Shown piece by piece: positions 38,155 through 47,577 of a stretch of 64,000 nucleotides of DNA. Source of the DNA: an uncultured Tenacibaculum sp. (GTDB lineage Bacteria; Bacteroidota; Bacteroidia; Flavobacteriales; Flavobacteriaceae); assembly GCA_947498055.1 (NCBI GenBank), contig CANMJA010000008.1, positions 84,263 to 148,262 on the forward strand, read 5' to 3'. Made by a program: the position numbers and the translations under genes. The notes under the pieces were generated by a model. The model did not search any database, was not told where the DNA came from, and worked only from the letters and a program-made list of their open reading frames with translations. Within the stretch, counting starts at the first letter, position 1. Every line of letters starts with the position of its first letter.

Positions 38155-39852
38155 TTATTTCTCTCCCAAAGCCTTCAAAGAATCTATTTTTTTCTGAAGT
38201 GCTTCAATTTCTTTGGTGTTTTTCTCTTTTCCTAATGTACTTTTTATAGAATCTAGTTTCTTCTTTGTGTTTTCTTCGAATAAATTAGGGTTTATCTTAA
38301 AATAATCATTCGTAGTCTCACTAGATTTCCATGCTTCTCCCAATTGTTCAAAAACATTCGCATCCCATTTGCTTGGATGCTTTGCATCTATCCAAACTAC
38401 ATCTCTATATTCACTATCTACCAATGCTAAATCTGGTGTTGCAGATCCATCAAAATTGCTCGATTCTTTTCTAATAGCAGAAATAGTACCTAAGAAAAAT
38501 AAACGCTTTCTTCCTGCTATATTTTTAATATATGGTCTAAATTCTACTGGTTTGTTTACCGACCAATCAAATTCTTTACGAGACTCTATTACTTTTAATG
38601 GCATGGCTGATACACCTGCATATCCTTCTTTTTTAGCTGCATGATCGTAAAAATATAATTTATCACTTCCATCTGCAGGAATAAATACGCTATGACTTAA
38701 ACTGGTTCTTTCTTCTCCTACAGGTTCTAAACCAAACCAATGGTATAAGCCGTTATAAGCACCTGTTTTTGTCTCTGAAAAATCAAAATCTGTTACAAAT
38801 GGTTGTTGATTTTTATCATCTTTTAAATCTGGAATTTTAATAGCTGTTTTCATATTCCAAGGTAACGGATCGCTAAATCCGCCTAAAAACTTTAGCGATT
38901 CTGCTTGTAATCTAGATACTTTTTCAGACAGTGTGTTTTGCCTTGTTAAATATGGATAATCTTTCATTTCTTCTGGAGAAATATACGTTCCTTTTCCTAT
39001 TAAAATACGTTCTATATAATCGTTAAAATCATGTTTCCCGTTTTCTATTACCATCACTCCTCCAAAGGTTGGGTATGGAAAAAAGAATCCTTTCCATTTT
39101 ATTAAACTCACTACTTCTACCCATGCTCCTTTATCATTTTTCATGTAATAGGTATCGCTAGGTTCCATAGAAAATAACTGGAATAAATTGAATCTTTGTA
39201 CTACTGCATTATAGGTATTTCTACTAAATTTTAGCGATTCTCCAATAGAAAAAGTAACTGGAATTCTATTTTCACTAGAAAATCTAGGAAATGGTGTGGT
39301 ACTCGATACTGCAAAAATCTCTTCTGTATCGTCTGTCATTCCTTGCCAAGCATATTTTTCTGTAGGTTGTATAGCCATCGTCCATTTATTTACAGAATCG
39401 ATACGAACCAAATGTGGTAAGGATACATCTTTTGTTTCTCCTACAGATTCGTTTGCCATAGAAAAAATATTCATTAAAGGCTGAATACGCTCATTTTGAG
39501 TTAGTGGTAGTTCATTTATTTCTAATTTATTTAAGTTATTAAAAACATTGTATGTTTTTAAGTAATCGTACATTTTAAAATGCCAACCTACTACATAAAT
39601 AATTCCAAAAAATATTACAATACTTACTAGAGTAAACAATCTTTTTCCTACTCCTATTGTTTTTCTAAATTTTCGTATTCCTACAAATAAAACAGTAAAA
39701 GTTAAAAGTAATAGAAATATGTATTTTCTAATAAATAATAGAAAAGGTTGGTAACCGTCTCTTAAAACAAATAAAGCTATTACTAAAACTAGTAATAAGA
39801 AAATAACGATACGTTTTTGTTTTCCTCCTTTATTCCAATATCTTTTTATCAT
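38155..39852 (-). CDS. Membrane-anchored large protein, unknown
   Basis: A 565-aa protein. Three hydrophobic segments lie in the first 90 residues (IVIFLLLVLVIALFVL; FIRKYIFLLLLTFTVLFVGI; LFTLVSIVIFFGIIYVVGW), followed by about 440 soluble, probably periplasmic residues that contain ALVDSEYRDVVWIDAKHPS, HSVFIPADGSDKLYFYDHAA and WVEVVSLIKWKGFFFPYP. The C-terminal 50 residues are a coiled coil (KKLDSIKSTLG). It looks like a cell-surface sensor or a structural component. No known domain recognised. Confidence 0.52.
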   Translation of the reverse strand: MIKRYWNKGGKQKRIVIFLLLVLVIALFVLRDGYQPFLLFIRKYIFLLLLTFTVLFVGIRKFRKTIGVGKRLFTLVSIVIFFGIIYVVGWHFKMYDYLKTYNVFNNLNKLEINELPLTQNERIQPLMNIFSMANESVGETKDVSLPHLVRIDSVNKWTMAIQPTEKYAWQGMTDDTEEIFAVSSTTPFPRFSSENRIPVTFSIGESLKFSRNTYNAVVQRFNLFQLFSMEPSDTYYMKNDKGAWVEVVSLIKWKGFFFPYPTFGGVMVIENGKHDFNDYIERILIGKGTYISPEEMKDYPYLTRQNTLSEKVSRLQAESLKFLGGFSDPLPWNMKTAIKIPDLKDDKNQQPFVTDFDFSETKTGAYNGLYHWFGLEPVGEERTSLSHSVFIPADGSDKLYFYDHAAKKEGYAGVSAMPLKVIESRKEFDWSVNKPVEFRPYIKNIAGRKRLFFLGTISAIRKESSNFDGSATPDLALVDSEYRDVVWIDAKHPSKWDANVFEQLGEAWKSSETTNDYFKINPNLFEENTKKKLDSIKSTLGKEKNTKEIEALQKKIDSLKALGEK

Positions 39853-39978
39853 TTTTGTTTATTTAATAATGATTGTAAAAAATTTCTTTATCTAATTTAT
39901 AGATCTTCATTTAAATCTTCAATAATAGATGTAACCTGTTTTTTGTTTTTAAGATAAACACTATTCTAAAAAAACATC

Positions 39979-40512
39979 CTATAAATAGCCTTTATCTTTT
40001 AAACGATCACGAGCACTTTTTTGTTCTTTTTTAGGTGCTTCTTCTACAGTTTTTGCATCCTCTTTAACTTCCTCTTTCACCTCTTCTTTATCCGATTTTA
40101 AATCTTCTATAAAATCTTTTCCTTTCTCTAAGGTTTCTTGTACCATGTTTCCTAAAGAATCGGAATGTTCGTCAATAACTTCTGCCGATTTAAAAACAAA
40201 TCCTGCTACATACGTTCCTAATAAAGTACCTACAATCATAGAAGTAAAAATAGATACTGTAGCTACATTTATTGGAATTATAAATCGAATTACTAAAATT
40301 CCAATTAAGAATAACGCACTAATAAATACTAGTCTTGGTAAAAAAGATTGTTGGTATATAAATCCTTTTACCTCTGTATCTTTCATCTGCAGTTCTTTAG
40401 AATTCATCAATTTGTTGAAAAATCGATATACTTTATTTCCTTTAGATTCTCTCCAATACAATACTATTCCGAATAAAATAGCTGCTACAAAAAAAATGAT
40501 TTCTAGTGTCAT
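39979..40512 (-). CDS. Small membrane protein with charged cytosolic tail
   Basis: A 177-aa protein with an N-terminal helix (LEIIFFVAAILFGIVLYW) and two central helices (LVFISALFLIGILVIRFIIP; VSIFTSMIVGTLLGTYVAGF). The rest (residues 120-177) is Lys/Glu-rich and ends KSARDRLKDKGYL. It may recruit the locus ATPase to the membrane. No family known to me. Confidence 0.5.
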   Translation of the reverse strand: MTLEIIFFVAAILFGIVLYWRESKGNKVYRFFNKLMNSKELQMKDTEVKGFIYQQSFLPRLVFISALFLIGILVIRFIIPINVATVSIFTSMIVGTLLGTYVAGFVFKSAEVIDEHSDSLGNMVQETLEKGKDFIEDLKSDKEEVKEEVKEDAKTVEEAPKKEQKSARDRLKDKGYL

Positions 40513-40623
40513 GATAAAAGTTTGTTATTAGAAGTTAAAAGTTAGAAATATGTTTTCAATATTATGTCAGTTCTATTTTTTTACTCTTCTTGTAATTATT
40601 TTTTTTAGACTTAAAATATACGA

Positions 40624-41859
40624 TTAAAAACTTCCTTTAATGGTTTTAATCACCCAATCTTGCATAGAATCGTTCCATTCTTTATACTTATTGTAAAATT
40701 GTTCTTTGTCATACCAATATAAAAATAAAATATCTTTAGGTGAAATAGTAATAATTAGTTTCCATATTAAATCTTGTTCATTTGGTTTTAAGGAAGAATG
40801 CGGACTGTGTAGTGAAAAATAGACATCATCTGGTATTATGTCTTCTATTTTCGTTTCTTTGTTTGCTTTTTTTCTTTCAAAATACCTATCTAAAGACATT
40901 ACTTTTTTACGCGCTTTAATATCTATTTTATTCAAATAACTTTTAAAAAGCACAGGATCATCTAAAATATCTTTTATTGGGTGTCCTATTTCCCACAACG
41001 ATTCAAAAAGCAATAATTTTTTAATACGTTCATATCTTTTCAGAGTCATATCAGATTCTAAATCACATTCAATAATTAAATGTGATTTTAGTTTTTCTAT
41101 TAATTCTCTTTGAGAAATATGATACATTAATACATCGTGTGCCGTATCGTTTATTGCTTCTTTGTAAGCTTCTTTGTCTTCAAAAATTAATATTGGTGAC
41201 AAAAAACTTTTAATTACAAAAACACCACCAAAAGCTTCTGTATAAAATGAGTCTACCGTATAATTTATATCCTTTAAATTTAAATTTCGCTCTCTTAAAT
41301 CACCATATTTATTTGCAGAATCTAGTAACTGTTTATGTATACTTTCGTCTATAAAATTATTATCTTTCTTAAAAAGTTTAATTAGTTTTAACTGTTCTTC
41401 TCTAGCTTTATCTAAATTGTCTATCAATCTAAATTTTACAGTAATATTATCGTACTTTAAAACATCTAATGGTTCGTAGAAAACGTCTATATCTTGATCG
41501 AAATCTACACAAATAGCAGAATCACGAGTAATATTTTCAATTTTCTTTTTGTGCGTTTTAAACACCTCTTTCATTAACTCTCTATCAAAAGAATGAAAAG
41601 GATTGTATACAGGTAATCCTTTTTGTAATGGTGTAATAATAATACAATGCGGATTGGCTTCTCCATTATTTAAATAGTGAATTTCCTTTTTCTCTTCTGC
41701 TACTTCAGGGCTCCAACCAATTCCGTCTATAAAAAATGAGGTTAAATTTGTTTTTGTAAAACCTAATTTTACCAAGCATTTATTATAACGCTCTACTAAT
41801 TTACCATTTATAGGTATTAATTCTCCTTTGTATAAATCTGCTTCTTTTAGCTTATCCAT
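40624..41859 (-). CDS. Soluble 411-aa protein, DUF6638-like
   Basis: No signal peptide or membrane segment. It starts LKEADLYKGELIPINGKLVE and includes FFIDGIGWSPEVAEEK, HYLNNGEANPHCIIITPLQK and YTEAFGGVFVIKSF. From memory the pattern agrees with the DUF6638 family of Bacteroidota, often seen near the same AAA+ and coiled-coil genes; this is unverified. The protein overlaps the RDD gene by 8 bp. Biochemical role unknown. Confidence 0.48.
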   Translation of the reverse strand: MDKLKEADLYKGELIPINGKLVERYNKCLVKLGFTKTNLTSFFIDGIGWSPEVAEEKKEIHYLNNGEANPHCIIITPLQKGLPVYNPFHSFDRELMKEVFKTHKKKIENITRDSAICVDFDQDIDVFYEPLDVLKYDNITVKFRLIDNLDKAREEQLKLIKLFKKDNNFIDESIHKQLLDSANKYGDLRERNLNLKDINYTVDSFYTEAFGGVFVIKSFLSPILIFEDKEAYKEAINDTAHDVLMYHISQRELIEKLKSHLIIECDLESDMTLKRYERIKKLLLFESLWEIGHPIKDILDDPVLFKSYLNKIDIKARKKVMSLDRYFERKKANKETKIEDIIPDDVYFSLHSPHSSLKPNEQDLIWKLIITISPKDILFLYWYDKEQFYNKYKEWNDSMQDWVIKTIKGSF

Positions 41860-42301
41860 TATATTTACTTTTTATAACTGTTGTATCAGCTATAATATCA
41901 CCTAATCTATTACTATTTTTATCAAAAATTGCGATTACTATTCCTCTAAGAAAAATAACATCTATAAAACCAAGAAGAAATCTAACACATCCTCTACCAA
42001 TAGTCATCTCTTTATCTTTATTTCCTATTACTTTAATATCCATAAATCTTTTTCCTATGGTTTGTCCGTATACTCCTTCACTAATAGGCCATAATAATAA
42101 AAACAGTACTAACAAAACCAACGCAGGAAATCCTGATATCACAAAATGAAATCCCTCTATTTTTTGACCAAATAAAACTCCAAACGCTATTATTAGTAGC
42201 CAATAAATAATAACATCAATAACAAAAGCTATAATTCTACTATAAATTGGTGCTATTTCTAACTCTTTGTTCTCTTTCTCAAATTCCTCAAAATCTGACA
42301 T
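41852..42301 (-). CDS. RDD-family membrane protein
   Basis: A 149-aa protein with the RDD signature: the Arg/Asp pair in IYSRIIAFVIDVIIYWLLI, then the loop YGQTIGKRFMDIKVIGN that is typical of the family, and Asp in LLGFIDVIFLRGIV. Three or four membrane helices. RDD proteins are often accessory membrane subunits; some transport sodium or compatible solutes. It lies 4 bp after the 222-aa membrane gene. Confidence 0.82.
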   Translation of the reverse strand: MSDFEEFEKENKELEIAPIYSRIIAFVIDVIIYWLLIIAFGVLFGQKIEGFHFVISGFPALVLLVLFLLLWPISEGVYGQTIGKRFMDIKVIGNKDKEMTIGRGCVRFLLGFIDVIFLRGIVIAIFDKNSNRLGDIIADTTVIKSKYNG

Positions 42302-42305
42302 TTAT

Positions 42306-42974
42306 TCATTTTATTTCACTATAAACCTGGTTGTAATGACGCATAGTTTCATTTACTGTTTTATTCCACTCTTCATACTCTATAGGTACAAATTTATTGT
42401 TTTTTAAAACATCTATGGCATCTGTAATCACATTCATTAGTTTATTATACTTTGGTAATTTAAAACCATATCTTTTTTTTATTTCTAAACTATTTAGAGA
42501 CCAGCTATAATTTCTATTTCGAAATGCTTTATCTTTTATTAACTCATTCAATGTTTTTTTAGAAATAAATTGATTTTGTTGCTTGGGATTGAATAAAATC
42601 TTAATCTCCAACCACTTCTCTTCTGTAAAAACACCTCTCTCTGGAGTAATAAATAGTAAAAAACCCTCTATATAACCGTAAACAGATGTTTCTATCTTGT
42701 AAAAACCTGCAATAACCAAATCGTTAAATAGTTTTTTTTCTAGCGTTTTTTTCTTTCTCTTTAAATAGTATGCATCTAAGAATCTAGATTTTAAAAACCC
42801 CAAAATAAACGTCAACACTAAAATAAGCAGTATCATTACCATTATTACCGCCAATATTTCTTGCTTTTCTATTTTTTCTGTAAAAAACAAAGGTAAAAAA
42901 GCTAACAATATAGCTCCTGTTACATATAATAAAGCTGGTAAGTAATGTGTTAAAAAAATACTTTTTATCTTCAC
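42306..42974 (-). CDS. Two-helix membrane protein, unknown
   Basis: A 222-aa protein with two N-terminal membrane helices (THYLPALLYVTGAILLAFLP and EILAVIMVMILLILVLTFIL) and a cytosolic domain with KKTLEKKLFNDLVIAGFYKI and SLNSLEIKKRYGFKLPKYN-like content. 11 bp after the Nudix gene. No family recognised. Confidence 0.48.
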   Translation of the reverse strand: MKIKSIFLTHYLPALLYVTGAILLAFLPLFFTEKIEKQEILAVIMVMILLILVLTFILGFLKSRFLDAYYLKRKKKTLEKKLFNDLVIAGFYKIETSVYGYIEGFLLFITPERGVFTEEKWLEIKILFNPKQQNQFISKKTLNELIKDKAFRNRNYSWSLNSLEIKKRYGFKLPKYNKLMNVITDAIDVLKNNKFVPIEYEEWNKTVNETMRHYNQVYSEIK

Positions 42975-42985
42975 TATATTCTAAT

Positions 42986-43576
42986 TTATACCTCTAACAG
43001 TTTATTAATTTGAGCATATTGCAACAACATAATTGTTTTTGCGTCTTTTATTTCTTGAGAATCTATCATTTGAAGTGTTTTTAAAAAAGGCATTTCTATA
43101 ACCTCAATTTCCTCTCCTTCTTCTTCAACACCTCCTCCAGAATGTATTTTCATATCTTCTGAATATTCTGCTATAAACATAAATAACTTTTCTGTTACAG
43201 CCCCTGGAGACATGTAGGATTCAAATACTTTTTTTACTTTTTTTATTTGATATCCTGTTTCTTCTTTTACTTCTCTAAGAATACAATTTTCTGGTTTTTC
43301 ATTATTTTCTATAGATCCTGCACACACTTCTAAAGACATACTTTCTGATAAATTCTTTTCGTCATACAATGGCATTCTCAGTTGTTTTGTTAAAATAACT
43401 GTTTCTTTTTCTTTGTTATATAACAATACACAAGTACCGTTTCCTCTATCATAACTTTCTCTTGAAAGGCTTTTCCAAGTTCCGTCTTTAAACAAAAAAT
43501 CATAATCGATTTTATATAATGTCGCCCAATCTTTAGATAAAATGTTATATACGACATTTCGTAATCTATTTTTCAT
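42986..43576 (-). CDS. nudK: NudK-like Nudix hydrolase
   Basis: A 196-aa protein with a perfect Nudix box at residues 87-109: GSIENNE, then REVKEETGY in the required G-x5-E-x7-REVxEExG spacing. SRESYDRGNGTCVLLYN, ESYMSPGAVTEKLFMFIAEY and GGGVEEEGEEIEVIEMPF are typical of the GDP-mannose pyrophosphatase NudK. It hydrolyses NDP-sugars or related dinucleotides to phosphosugar and nucleotide. Overlaps the preceding gene by 11 bp. Its presence in a locus with an AAA+ ATPase may mean a nucleotide-sugar signal is removed. Confidence 0.85.
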   Translation of the reverse strand: MKNRLRNVVYNILSKDWATLYKIDYDFLFKDGTWKSLSRESYDRGNGTCVLLYNKEKETVILTKQLRMPLYDEKNLSESMSLEVCAGSIENNEKPENCILREVKEETGYQIKKVKKVFESYMSPGAVTEKLFMFIAEYSEDMKIHSGGGVEEEGEEIEVIEMPFLKTLQMIDSQEIKDAKTIMLLQYAQINKLLEV

Positions 43577-44192
43577 TTTTAGTCTCTAATTTTCTTATTA
43601 CTTTAATATGTTCTTCTATTGGCGTAATAGAAACTTCCCTTTCTTCTTGAGTGACATAAAAAACATATAAACTATTTTTTCCTAACATATACACATCTTG
43701 TTTTTCTCCATCTTTAAAAATTAGTTGGTGTGTTACTGCTATTTTTTCTTTAGTTATTTTCTTTTTTGTTCTTTCTCCACTTGCAGAGCCAAAACCTACA
43801 AATATTCCTAAAACACAAAATGCTGTCATGCCAACAAACGTGTATTTTGAATTAATAGACTTCTTCATTTTCTCTAATTTTTCTTTATTTTTTTCGGTTT
43901 GAAATTTTTTCATTTTCCCTAACCATTTAAAATAAAGAGGCATAATTTTAACATAGCCCAGTGCCAAAACAAAACTAAGTACTATTCCTAACAGCAAGGT
44001 TAACCTTCCTGCGATTAATGAAATTGGACTAATTAAAACATCTAATACAGAAGAGTACTCTAAAATATTAATACCTAAATATCTATAATAAATAGTTTCA
44101 TGAAAAATACCGACTATTAATAAAAAGATATATCCTATAGATGAATAATCTTGTAAAGATAATCGAGTCTTTTTTACTAATTCTTTGTCCAT
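43566..44192 (-). CDS. Membrane protein with coiled-coil segment, unknown
   Basis: A 208-aa protein with three hydrophobic stretches (IGYIFLLIVGIFHETIYYRY; AGRLTLLLGIVLSFVLALGY; FVGMTAFCVLGIFVGFGSAS) with a charged coiled-coil between the second and third (LGKMKKFQTEKNKEKLEKMK). The C-terminal 60 residues are soluble. It begins 11 bp after the AAA+ gene and overlaps the Nudix gene. Perhaps the membrane anchor of the ATPase. Confidence 0.5.
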   Translation of the reverse strand: MDKELVKKTRLSLQDYSSIGYIFLLIVGIFHETIYYRYLGINILEYSSVLDVLISPISLIAGRLTLLLGIVLSFVLALGYVKIMPLYFKWLGKMKKFQTEKNKEKLEKMKKSINSKYTFVGMTAFCVLGIFVGFGSASGERTKKKITKEKIAVTHQLIFKDGEKQDVYMLGKNSLYVFYVTQEEREVSITPIEEHIKVIRKLETKNEK

Positions 44193-44203
44193 AAAACCTA
44201 TTT

Positions 44204-46165
44204 CTAATTCTTATCAAATCGTTCTCTAGCCTCTAACTCTATATTCATTTGATTAATTCGTGCATCTACTTTACGCTTAAAATCGGTATCTGCAATCGTT
44301 GCTACATTATCTAAATAACGAACTACTTCCTGTCTTCTAATATCTGAGAAATTCAATCCTTTCATATTAGATTTCATTAACTCTTGTAACATATGAAACT
44401 TTGTTTCGTAGTCTTTTTTGAAATAAATTTCAGGGTTTTCAAACCAATCTTGTTCCAAATCGAAATCAGTTAAACGTAATGATATTGCCGATTGAATATT
44501 TCGAACATCTCTTGAAGAGAAAAAAGGAAATATTTTCTGAATTTCTTTATATAAGCTTGCAAAAAACAAGTGTGCATCTGTTTTATGCATGCTCTCTACT
44601 TTATCATACACTTCTAAAACACGCTCTTCTGTTGGTTTTTCGATACTATCTAAAATATCTCCCATGTTTTTAGCCAATCCTTGATCTTTTAAATACTCAT
44701 AATCTGAAGGATTCGACATATTTATAAAATCTGGCATTGTTTTTTGTAATTTTCGCCACCAAATATAATCTTGATCTAAAAAATCGTGTTCTGTTCTTGC
44801 TCCATCAATTTTAAATCTTCCTTGTACACGAGAAATTACTGCTTTATCTAACATTTCTGGTAAATTGGTAAATAATCCTATAGAACTATTCCCATAATTA
44901 ACCGCATATGCTCCTTCTGTATAACGTAAGAAAACACCAATTACTTCCTTAACACCTGCAGAAACACCTTGTGCAGTTCGTTCTTGTAAATTATTTTCTG
45001 CATCATCGATTGGCGCAAAAATTAATTTAGTTGGATCTTGCATTGGCTTCATCCATTCTACCATTTTTTCTGCAGATCCTCCTTGAAATGTAGAAATTAA
45101 GGTATCTGGCATTGGATGAAATAAAAACGGAATATCTAAAGTATCACAATGTTCTTTTAAACGTGTAGCAATGGCGGCAATTAGCATACTTTTTCCTGTA
45201 CCAGGAATTCCGTACCCCATAAACACAGGCATAAATCCACCTAACTCTTGAAACGGATTTTTCTGTGCTTCAAAATCGTAACTTAACATTCTTTCTGTTA
45301 AACGACGTGCAAAGTGTTTTGCATCTTTATTTCCTACAATTTGTTCGAATTTAATTTTATTAAACTCAACACTTTTAGCCGTTCCGCTAAAGGCATTCTC
45401 CCAACCAGAAATTGCAAACTCTGTGTTCTCTAATTTATAGGTTCTATCCGTAATCGTTTCCGTATGTTCTAAGCTACTTTTACGAAGTTGAATTTCATCT
45501 ATTAATGCTTCAAAATATACTGCTGTAAAATCGATAACATCTTTATCTGATTTTATAATATCTGGATGCGATAAATATTTATCATAGTAATACAAACTAC
45601 AAGAAATTCCTTTTAAAGGTGAGAAAAATGATACCTCTGGAATTCCTGCAAATTTTTGTTTCATTACCGATAAATCATCCGATGCATGTGGTTTTATATC
45701 ATGTAAAATCTTATATGCTGTTGCAAATAATTGAAAAGCTGTAGCCGTTTGCATTTTACTTTCAAATTCTCTTTTTCCGTTAGAATCTAAAGCTGATTTT
45801 CTTTCTGCTAAACTAGATAACCCTGAAGCATCTGTATAGCTATCTTTTATCCACACTCCTAAAGTTAATCCTTCTTGTACTGCAAATAGTGTTTGATTTA
45901 AAAATACAGGGATCGCAATAGAATCTGGTAATAATCTTTTCTTTAAGGCTAGAATAGTTTTTGAAACGGATGTTATTTCTGTTCCTCCACTTCCTCCTTT
46001 TGCTCTTGATAAAAATAATAGAATTGAATCGTCTTTTGCATCTTTATCTTTGTTCTTCGCGCGTTGCCCTTGTTCCCATTGCACACTTTTTAAATAGCCA
46101 CTTGCTTCATCACGAAGCATATCTAATTCGTTTTGTTTTATTGGGAAAGTTGCGTTATGTTCCAT
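44204..46165 (-). CDS. AAA+ ATPase of the unknown 11-gene locus
   Basis: A 653-aa protein. Walker A is MGYGIPGTGKSMLIA near residues 312-326; Walker B is LIFAPIDDAEN near 380-390; TNLPEMLDKAVISRVQGRF near 430-448 gives sensor 1 Asn and the arginine finger. The N-terminal 290 residues are a large family-specific region (FLSRAKGGSGGTEITSVSKT, then LPDSIAIPVFLNQTL) and the last 200 are helical. It could remodel proteins or membranes. Not the Afp15-type ATPase of known injection systems, as far as the motifs show. 12 bp before the next gene. Confidence 0.75.
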   Translation of the reverse strand: MEHNATFPIKQNELDMLRDEASGYLKSVQWEQGQRAKNKDKDAKDDSILLFLSRAKGGSGGTEITSVSKTILALKKRLLPDSIAIPVFLNQTLFAVQEGLTLGVWIKDSYTDASGLSSLAERKSALDSNGKREFESKMQTATAFQLFATAYKILHDIKPHASDDLSVMKQKFAGIPEVSFFSPLKGISCSLYYYDKYLSHPDIIKSDKDVIDFTAVYFEALIDEIQLRKSSLEHTETITDRTYKLENTEFAISGWENAFSGTAKSVEFNKIKFEQIVGNKDAKHFARRLTERMLSYDFEAQKNPFQELGGFMPVFMGYGIPGTGKSMLIAAIATRLKEHCDTLDIPFLFHPMPDTLISTFQGGSAEKMVEWMKPMQDPTKLIFAPIDDAENNLQERTAQGVSAGVKEVIGVFLRYTEGAYAVNYGNSSIGLFTNLPEMLDKAVISRVQGRFKIDGARTEHDFLDQDYIWWRKLQKTMPDFINMSNPSDYEYLKDQGLAKNMGDILDSIEKPTEERVLEVYDKVESMHKTDAHLFFASLYKEIQKIFPFFSSRDVRNIQSAISLRLTDFDLEQDWFENPEIYFKKDYETKFHMLQELMKSNMKGLNFSDIRRQEVVRYLDNVATIADTDFKRKVDARINQMNIELEARERFDKN

Positions 46166-46432
46166 TTTCAGTTATCAATTATCTGTTATTAAATTATCCG
46201 TTATCTCTAAAGCGAGAAAACGGTATTCTAAAATATTTTTATTTATTAATACGTGTTTATTAAGAATTGAAAATAGATTTTTTGCTATTGTTTCTGTTCT
46301 TTCAAATAAATATTTAAACGTATCTTGTTCACTACAAGCAAAGCAAAATCATAAGACTTATTTTGTAATGAGTTATTTTCTAATTTCCTATTTCTTTTTT
46401 TCTAGCATTTTTTATTGATTTTTATTCATTGA

Positions 46433-47482
46433 TCACAGATCATTGATTTTCAAATCAGACGTTTGAATAGGTTCTTTAGCTAGTTTTCGTAATGTATCTG
46501 GTACTTTATTATGTAATAGTTGTATAATTCTATGTGGGGCAAATACAAACTTTTTAAATTCTACTTCATTCCATTTTTGTAATGTTTGTTTAGAAAAAAA
46601 GCCTCCTTCTGTAAACGTATCGTTAGAAAAAACCTCCGCAGTTTTAAAAGAAATAGCATACGATTCTAAAGGAATCTCCTTTTTACCTATTCCTTCTAAA
46701 ATAGCATGTGTTATTTTATTTTCATCTTTAGCAAACACATTATGTATAGGCCCTAAATCTATTCTTTTAAGATATTTAGGATGTATGTCTGTGTTTTTTC
46801 TATCAATCGTATATGCCATGGTATCTAATGACATACTTCTGTCTGCACTTTCTTTTAACGTTTTATATAAGTCTGTTTTATAATCCTTATTCTTTTTGCC
46901 TTCATAATCGAAGTACATAAAACAAACATAAGGTCTATTATCAGACACATCATAGAAACTCCAACTAGTTAATAAACTTGCCGGACTATTTTCTGGTGCT
47001 TCAATAATTTTCCCTTGTACAAATCTGTTAAATATGTATTCTTGTTTTACTGAATTGTAATAAACGATAGAGGATGCTTGAAACAATTTTCTTTTAGATA
47101 TTGTTTCTCTTTTTTTAAGTAAAATATCTAAAAACTGATTTTTTAAATCTTCTACATCTTCTAACTTTTCTAAATATTCATTTCTTAATTCTAAATCGTT
47201 AAATAAATATCGAAATTCTAAGTAATTTGGAAATCCTGATTCTGTTAAATCGATTTTCATATTATCTTCCTCATCATACATATATTTTATACGCATGGCT
47301 TCTATAGAATACAATAATAAATCGGTGTATTGTTTAAAAATAGTAAGTTCTTGATTGCTACATAAGTTTTGTTTTTGAATATTAACAATCAATTCTTTTA
47401 AAACAAAATCTACCATTTTATGGTAAAAAACATATTGCTCTTTCGAATCTAAAGTAGCAGAATCTAGAGGGGTTACAATCAT
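46433..47482 (-). CDS. 349-aa protein between coiled-coil and AAA+ genes, unknown
   Basis: Soluble, without signal peptide. The first 180 residues are mostly helical (FYHKMVDFVLKELIVNIQ; TIFKQYTDLLLYSIEAMR), then a mixed region with SWSFYDVSDNRPYVCFMYFD and TMAYTIDRKNTDIHPKYLKR. The end KFVFAPHRIIQLLHNKVPDT is helical. It always lies between the two most conserved-looking genes of the locus here, so a partner of the ATPase is likely. Not recognised. Confidence 0.5.
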   Translation of the reverse strand: MIVTPLDSATLDSKEQYVFYHKMVDFVLKELIVNIQKQNLCSNQELTIFKQYTDLLLYSIEAMRIKYMYDEEDNMKIDLTESGFPNYLEFRYLFNDLELRNEYLEKLEDVEDLKNQFLDILLKKRETISKRKLFQASSIVYYNSVKQEYIFNRFVQGKIIEAPENSPASLLTSWSFYDVSDNRPYVCFMYFDYEGKKNKDYKTDLYKTLKESADRSMSLDTMAYTIDRKNTDIHPKYLKRIDLGPIHNVFAKDENKITHAILEGIGKKEIPLESYAISFKTAEVFSNDTFTEGGFFSKQTLQKWNEVEFKKFVFAPHRIIQLLHNKVPDTLRKLAKEPIQTSDLKINDL

Positions 47483-47577
47483 ATTTATTCAATTATCAGT
47501 GATCAATTATCAGTAATCAAAATTAGTAGAATGTAAACTGATCATTGATTACCGATAATTGTTTATTGTTTTATTAT

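Noticed and set aside
44204..46165. AAA+ protein as the ATPase of the injection particle
   Set aside because: It lies more than 23 kb away behind unrelated core genes and has its own tight operon; its motifs do not connect it to sheath recycling or assembly.
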